Positions 6,404-7,693 of a DNA stretch of 7,693 nucleotides are shown here, piece after piece. The stretch lies in contig CAMFIX010000129.1 in NCBI GenBank assembly GCA_945952425.1, positions 1 to 7,693 of the forward strand, read 5' to 3'. Every line of letters starts with the position of its first letter. Positions within the stretch are counted from its first letter, which is position 1. This stretch comes from an uncultured Pseudorhodobacter sp. Its GTDB lineage: Bacteria; Pseudomonadota; Alphaproteobacteria; Rhodobacterales; Rhodobacteraceae. Under the pieces are notes generated by a model. It did not search any database and had not been told where the DNA came from. It worked only from the letters and a program-made list of their open reading frames with translations. The translations under genes were made by a program, and so were the position numbers.

Positions 6404-6924
6404 TTGTGCACCCGGGCGATGGCCTCGGCAAGGTCGGACTGCAACAGCGCCCAGTCGCGCACCACCGTGGCGCCGGGCTTGGCGACCAGCACGTAATCCC
6501 AACCGGCGCGGGCCACGGGCGCCAGGAACTCCCGCGCGAGCGCCCGCAAGCGCCGCTTGGCGCGGTTGCGGAAGACCGCGTTGCCGATCTTCTTGCTGGC
6601 GGTAAAGCCGAACCGCGGGGCGGCCGCATCCCCCCGCGCGCGGGCCTGCAGAAGGAACCCCCCCGTGCCCGCCTTGCGCCCCTGCGCCGCCTTCAGGAAA
6701 TCGGCCCGATGCCGCAGGGTCTCGGGCGCGGGGCCTTCGCCTGCACCCGGCGTTCCCGCAACCGTTTCGGGCGCGTCGCCGCCGGACCCCGTCCCCGCAG
6801 TCGGCAGGGCAGGGGCCAGGCCCAAGGGCGCAGGCGCTTCAGTCGGCAGCTCATATGACAAAACCGCCGCAGGCGGCTCGGTCTCCTGGGGTGTCCCAGC
6901 TTCCGAGAGCCTCGGCGGTGTCAT
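6400..6924 (-). CDS. rnpA: Ribonuclease P protein component with N-terminal extension
   Basis: RnpA is the protein subunit of RNase P, which with the RNA subunit matures tRNA 5' ends. The family core begins near residue 69 with TLRHRADFLKAAQGRK. It includes FGFTASKKIGNAVFRNRAKRRLRALARE (105-132), which carries the RNR motif at 119-121. The product has 174 residues, against roughly 110-130 for typical RnpA. The surplus is a Pro/Ala/Gly/Glu-rich N-terminal stretch of about 66 residues with no recognisable domain. The ATG at 6924 has a strong AGGAGG 5 bases upstream, and I find no ATG or GTG start close to the core, so the extension is probably translated. The gene lies 32 bases after rpmH and overlaps yidD by 4 bases (GTGA). 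Confidence 0.94.
   Translation of the reverse strand: MTPPRLSEAGTPQETEPPAAVLSYELPTEAPAPLGLAPALPTAGTGSGGDAPETVAGTPGAGEGPAPETLRHRADFLKAAQGRKAGTGGFLLQARARGDAAAPRFGFTASKKIGNAVFRNRAKRRLRALAREFLAPVARAGWDYVLVAKPGATVVRDWALLQSDLAEAIARVHK
6860..6876 (-). terminator. Terminator-like hairpin inside the rnpA 5' coding region
   Basis: Read on the minus strand, CCGCC TGC GGCGG forms a compact 5-bp all-GC stem with a 3-base loop, followed directly by TTTT and then GT. It lies about 80 bases past the rpmH stop, within the codons for the variable N-terminal extension of RnpA (residues 17-22). It has the form of an intrinsic terminator, and could lower rnpA-yidD transcription relative to rpmH. The T-tract is short, so termination, if any, would be partial. 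Confidence 0.5.
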
Positions 6925-6929
6925 CCGAA

Positions 6930-6935
6930 CCTCCT
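6930..6935 (-). promoter_or_regulatory. Strong ribosome-binding site fixing the rnpA start
   Basis: AGGAGG on the minus strand, 5 bases before the ATG at 6924, closely matches the anti-Shine-Dalgarno. It is the main reason for assigning rnpA the long form with the N-terminal extension. It lies in the 32-base gap after rpmH. Confidence 0.8.
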
Positions 6936-6956
6936 GCGGGCCAAAGCCCTCAAGAA

Positions 6957-7091
6957 TCAGGCCGACAGCTTCTTCCGGCCGCGGGCGCGGCGGGCGTTCA
7001 GCACGAGGCGGCCGCCCTTGGTGGCCATGCGGGCGCGGAACCCGTGACGGCGGGCGCGAACCAGGTTCGACGGTTGGAAGGTGCGCTTCAT
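6957..7091 (-). CDS. rpmH: 50S ribosomal protein L34
   Basis: The 44-residue, very basic protein begins MKRTFQPSNLVRARRHGFRA and ends RARGRKKLSA, the full L34 sequence pattern. L34 is a small protein of the large ribosomal subunit. The ATG at 7091 is preceded by GGAG (7098-7101) with 6 bases of spacing. It is first in the rpmH-rnpA-yidD transcription unit, 32 bases ahead of rnpA, and a promoter-like element lies about 65 bases upstream. Confidence 0.99.
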   Translation of the reverse strand: MKRTFQPSNLVRARRHGFRARMATKGGRLVLNARRARGRKKLSA

Positions 7092-7157
7092 CGCGAGCTC
7101 CATCAGACTTTAAGCGTCGCCCCCGAGGATTCGGAGCCGTCGCAACATGAGGCCCGT

Positions 7158-7186
7158 CCATTAAGGGGCTTGGCCCCCCAAGTCAA
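7158..7186 (-). promoter_or_regulatory. Candidate sigma-70-type promoter for rpmH-rnpA-yidD
   Basis: On the minus strand, TTGACT (7181-7186) is a near-consensus -35 hexamer. A spacer of exactly 17 bases follows, then the -10-like TAATGG (7158-7163), which is a poor match to TATAAT. Transcription would start near 7150 and give a leader of about 60 bases before rpmH. The spacer contains the inverted repeat GGGGC/GCCCC around a 3-base loop (7165-7177). The strong -35 and the position support the call; the weak -10 limits it. Confidence 0.55.
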
Positions 7187-7279
7187 CGAGGCCAGACCGC
7201 CGCAGGCCAGAAATTTCCGACCTTTCCGTCGCCCCCCGTCACTTTTTTGCCGCGACAGGCGCTCCAGCTTCAACCCCGC

Positions 7280-7296
7280 GTGAACCCGGCTTTCAC
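7280..7296. promoter_or_regulatory. Operator-like dyad upstream of the VTT gene
   Basis: GTGAA (7280-7284) and TTCAC (7292-7296) form a perfect 5-bp dyad around a 7-base centre, 34 bases before the ATG of the plus-strand VTT gene. The geometry fits a dimeric repressor or activator site, but no known regulator is recognised and the arms are short. No good promoter hexamers were seen beside it. Confidence 0.25.
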
Positions 7297-7330
7297 ATAA
7301 ACGCCGCAAGGTGCATTTAGAGCCACCATC

Positions 7331-7693
7331 ATGACCATCGTAGCCCCGCCCAGCCCCAGCTTCCAGGCCCGCCTTCTGCGGCGGGCGCCCATCCTGCTCA
7401 TCCTCGCCGCGGCGGTGATCGCCTTGGTCTTCTTCCGCCACTGGCTGAGCTTTTCCCGGCTGGAGGAGCACCGCACCGCCCTTCTCGCCCTGCGCGACCA
7501 GCATTACCTGCTGGTCTCCGCCGCCTTCATCGCGATCTATACGGCGGTCGTGGTCATCTCGATCCCCGGCGCGCTGATCCTGACGCTGACCGGGGGCTTC
7601 CTCTTCGGCCTCTTCCCCGGCCTCGCCTATAACGTGGTGGCCGCGACCATGGGGGCAATCATCGTCTTTGCGGCGGCGCAGACTGGCTTCGGC
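7331..7693 (+). CDS. TVP38/TMEM64 (VTT/DedA-like) membrane protein, N-terminal part
   Basis: The 121 visible codons encode an integral membrane protein cut by the window end. A short N-terminal cytoplasmic stretch precedes a first hydrophobic segment (about residues 19-36). A polar region (37-58) and further hydrophobic segments (about 59-77 and 80-115) follow. The stretch SIPGALILTLTGGFLFG (77-93), with its Pro-Gly and Gly-Gly, and the following GLFPGLAYNVVAATMGA are typical of the VTT domain shared by TVP38/TMEM64 and DedA proteins. Family members are thought to move or scramble lipids or help maintain membrane potential; the specific role here is unknown. The ATG at 7331 has no strong Shine-Dalgarno (AAGGTG lies too far upstream), so the start is likely but not certain. 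It is transcribed divergently from rpmH, with 239 bases between. Confidence 0.85.
   Translation, partial: MTIVAPPSPSFQARLLRRAPILLILAAAVIALVFFRHWLSFSRLEEHRTALLALRDQHYLLVSAAFIAIYTAVVVISIPGALILTLTGGFLFGLFPGLAYNVVAATMGAIIVFAAAQTGFG

Noticed and set aside
6400..7161. A 253-codon minus-strand frame that runs through rpmH in another frame, resembling the Thermus rnpA/rpmH nested arrangement.
   Set aside because: The upstream ATG at 7161 lies inside the proposed rpmH -10 and would not be on the transcript. The ATG at 6924 has a strong AGGAGG, and the upstream part is a shadow of rpmH.
7092..7330. A replication origin near rpmH, as in enterobacteria.
   Set aside because: No DnaA-box cluster or A/T-rich unwinding region is visible and dnaA is not adjacent. 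In alphaproteobacteria the origin is often elsewhere.

Overview
The window is GC-rich, densely packed chromosomal DNA from an alphaproteobacterium, most likely a Rhodobacter-type member of the Rhodobacterales. The protein sequences and the rpmH-rnpA-yidD...yidC...engB gene order suggest this. The species cannot be fixed from the sequence alone. Most genes lie on the minus strand, so they read from high to low coordinates.

In minus-strand order, a promoter at about 7158-7186 precedes rpmH (ribosomal protein L34), rnpA (RNase P protein) and yidD (membrane-insertion factor). The rnpA reading frame carries an unusual low-complexity N-terminal extension of about 66 residues, and a terminator-like hairpin sits inside that extension. 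The rnpA stop and yidD start overlap by 4 bases. A plus-strand lipoprotein gene (DUF3833 type) then interrupts the cluster. It converges on yidD and overlaps its 3' end by 20 bases.

The minus-strand series resumes with ttcA (tRNA 2-thiocytidine synthesis). Next comes a membrane-anchored c-di-GMP protein with a degenerate GGDEF domain and an apparently intact EAL phosphodiesterase domain. Its upstream region carries GTTC-N7-GTTC, the direct-repeat form of the alphaproteobacterial LexA (SOS) box. After a palindrome-containing spacer come yidC (membrane insertase), a MOSC-domain gene and the start of engB (ribosome-assembly GTPase). These last three are chained by 4-base ATGA stop/start overlaps, which suggests one translationally coupled operon.

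At the right edge, a divergent plus-strand gene encodes the N-terminal part of a VTT (TVP38/TMEM64/DedA-like) membrane protein. It is cut by the window end.

The conserved genes serve translation, tRNA maturation, ribosome assembly and membrane-protein biogenesis. The accessory insertions (EAL protein, lipoprotein, MOSC) are where the less ordinary signals lie. I see no mobile element, CRISPR array, tRNA or rRNA. No gene-free stretch exceeds 300 bases; the longest is the 239-base rpmH/VTT divergent region. I found no convincing wholly new system. The best leads are the LexA-type box before the EAL gene and the terminator-like hairpin inside rnpA.
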